Below, one piece after another: positions 17,711 to 19,182 of a DNA stretch of 19,182 nucleotides. Position numbers and translations under genes: made by a program. Position 1 is the first letter of the stretch. Every line of letters starts with the position of its first letter. Source of the DNA: Allomyces macrogynus ATCC 38327 (lineage: Eukaryota; Blastocladiomycota; Blastocladiomycetes; Blastocladiales; Blastocladiaceae). Below the pieces are notes generated by a model, which saw nothing but the letters and a program-made list of their open reading frames with translations, was not told where the DNA came from and did no database searches. Location: contig GG745328.1 of the NCBI GenBank assembly GCA_000151295.1, positions 2,119,766 through 2,138,947 on the forward strand. Direction: 5' to 3'.

Positions 17711-19182
17711 TCACGCCGCGCCCGCACCCGTCGCCGCGACCGCCGGAACCACAATGGCCCCGTTGGTACTCGCCACTCCGGCCCCAGCTCCGACCGGCGC
17801 GTCCCCCAGCGCCGCATACAGCGCAACCAGCGCAGCCACCCTCGCGCGATCCGTCCTTGCCGCCAACGTGCGGCGCACCGCCGCATCCCGATCGCCCCGG
17901 GCCGCCCACAGAGCTTGCAAGGTCCGCTGGGACTCGGCGCGCGCGCGGGCCAAATCCGCCTCGGCCGCATCCGCCCAGGGGGTCGCTGACAACGCAGCAG
18001 CCTGCGACGTGGTGGTTGCTGCGACCGAGGGCTCGCGCGCGGGCGACTGCAGACTACGACTTGGAGTCGCTGCAGCACCAGTACCCGTCGACTGTCCACC
18101 GGTCGCGGGCCTCCGTCGCGTCGCGGGGGACTGCAGCACGCGCAATCTTGAATCCGGGGTCGCGGTACTGCTCGGGTCCATTGGGGTCGGCATCATCGGG
18201 CCGCCCGGGCTCGAGGGGGCGGGGGCGCCCGGTTCGTACCGGTCACCGGCGAACCGGCGGCGGCCACCGCGCTCGCGGTCCCGATCACGGTCATGCGGTG
18301 GTGAACGCGGCGGGGGTGGCCAGTCGCCGTCCATCCCGTTCGGCATCGGGCCACCCGGTGGACCGGGCGGACCCATCACCATCATGGGCGGCATGGGAGG
18401 CATGGGTGGTGGTGGGGGTGGCCCACCCATCGCGGCTTCGCCGAGGTACCGGTCAACGTACTCGGGCGGAGCACCACGGTCGCGGCGGCGATGCCGCTGT
18501 CCACCGCGGCGTGACCGGCCGGGAAGTGGTGGTAGTGGCGGCAAGTGCCCACCCGAACCCAATCCGCCAGGGCGGTAGTAGCTCGAGTTGCCCGGGCCTT
18601 CGTAGACGAGCGCGTGCGGCGGAAGGGGTGGTGGCGGTGCGTCGCCGCGCATCGGCGAAAATGAGCGCGACCGCGACCTGGATGAGCGTGATCGCGCGAG
18701 TGACACGGGTGACCTTGAGCGCGACCGAGAAGGCGGTGCACCCGCCGTGAACCGTGGCGAGCGCGACCGCGACCGACCGCGGGACCTGGACCTTGACCGC
18801 GCGGCACCGGGCCTGAACGATGACGGCACACGTGGGGCTGGCGGGTACCACGACGACCCGCCACCAGTGCCACTGGTAGTGCTTGGCAACGGTGATCGCG
18901 ACAATGACCTTGAGCGAGACCGGCTGCGAGACCTGGAACGTGCCGACGACCACGACCACACAGCCGGCGGCGACCGGCTGCGCGACCACGACTTTGACCT
19001 GGATCGGCTGCGCGACCGCGATCGGCGCGCGCCGCCGCGGTACGAGTTGCGTTCAGGCGGCGCGTTCGGGCCGGGATTATTGTTGTTGTTGCCCGGCACA
19101 TACGAGTCGCCCGACGGGGTCCCAGCGAGCGGTGCTGCCGGTGCGGGCGTACCGCCGTAGGCTGGCGAGTACCGTGCGGCGG
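17711..19182 (-). CDS. RS-domain, proline-rich protein with C-terminal coiled-coil-like segment (5' partial)
   Basis: The minus-strand frame is open from the window edge to a TGA at 17711-17713, giving 489 visible residues; the start codon lies beyond 19182. After an Asn run and a Gly/Pro stretch come several RS-dipeptide blocks (about residues 52-175), typical of SR and SR-related splicing proteins, where serine phosphorylation controls assembly. A proline-rich part follows, with LPPLPPLPG, a run of six prolines and PP(M/P)-rich repeats, then a DRDRDRERG stretch. The last 90 residues are Ala/Arg/Glu-rich (EADLARARAESQRTL ... ARVAALVALYAAL) and could form a helix or coiled coil. No RRM is visible, but one could lie upstream. 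A nuclear RNA-processing role is inferred from composition; the exact family is not recognised. No intron is evident in the visible part. Confidence 0.7.
   Translation of the reverse strand, partial: AARYSPAYGGTPAPAAPLAGTPSGDSYVPGNNNNNPGPNAPPERNSYRGGARRSRSRSRSRSKSWSRSRSPPAVWSWSSARSRSRSRSRSRSLSRSPLPSTTSGTGGGSSWYPPAPRVPSSFRPGAARSRSRSRGRSRSRSPRFTAGAPPSRSRSRSPVSLARSRSSRSRSRSFSPMRGDAPPPPLPPHALVYEGPGNSSYYRPGGLGSGGHLPPLPPLPGRSRRGGQRHRRRDRGAPPEYVDRYLGEAAMGGPPPPPPMPPMPPMMVMGPPGPPGGPMPNGMDGDWPPPPRSPPHDRDRDRERGGRRRFAGDRYEPGAPAPSSPGGPMMPTPMDPSSTATPDSRLRVLQSPATRRRPATGGQSTGTGAAATPSRSLQSPAREPSVAATTTSQAAALSATPWADAAEADLARARAESQRTLQALWAARGDRDAAVRRTLAARTDRARVAALVALYAALGDAPVGAGAGVASTNGAIVVPAVAATGAGAA

Noticed and set aside
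18747..19160. Plus-strand open frame rich in Arg-Asp and Arg-Glu dipeptides
   Set aside because: It is the antisense of the RS-dipeptide coding region; reverse-complemented Ser-Arg codons give Arg-Asp/Glu repeats. The minus-strand frame is longer, open to the window edge and has an RS-domain composition.

Overview
This window is eukaryotic nuclear DNA, most likely from an early-diverging fungus. Very GC- and CpG-rich genes encode long Ala/Pro/Ser-rich disordered proteins. They carry short spliceosomal introns (66-93 bp) with GTATG or GTACGT donors and YAG acceptors, and the first gene has a Swi6/HP1-type chromo shadow domain. The composition recalls Blastocladiomycota (Allomyces or Catenaria type), but that placement is a guess.

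Layout. Bases 1-269 are homopolymer-rich, apparently low-quality contig-end sequence. At 270-789 (+) is the C-terminal part of an HP1/Swi6-like heterochromatin protein, split by one 88-bp intron. It converges on a two-exon minus-strand gene (1083-3785) for an 875-residue disordered basic protein with several SxIP-type motifs, so perhaps a microtubule plus-end tracking protein. A 1.8-kb intergenic stretch follows, CpG-poor in its second half and ending in a C21A12 tract. Next is a giant minus-strand gene (5585 to about 12844, roughly 2,365 residues): a disordered N-terminus with one candidate membrane segment, leucine-rich repeats, then a RhoGEF DH-PH module. As given, this gene needs two frame corrections, a one-base excess near 6224 and an unresolved frame change between about 11914 and 12020.

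From about 13265 to 17640 the composition changes sharply: lower GC, almost no CpG, no intact gene. This island holds a decayed hAT-family transposase (about 14230-16271, +) broken by stops and frame shifts. An 11-bp perfect inverted repeat sits at its two edges (13309-13319 and 17610-17620). The CpG loss is the pattern expected from cytosine methylation and deamination of a silenced transposon. The window ends inside a minus-strand RS-domain/proline-rich protein gene (17711 to beyond 19182), whose start lies outside.

The genes share no operon-like logic. Loose themes are chromatin silencing (HP1 beside a CpG-depleted transposon relic), cytoskeletal control (putative EB1-binding protein and RhoGEF) and RNA processing (RS protein). 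Canonical class I SH3-ligand motifs occur in both the SxIP protein and the RhoGEF. I see no tRNA, rRNA or CRISPR array.
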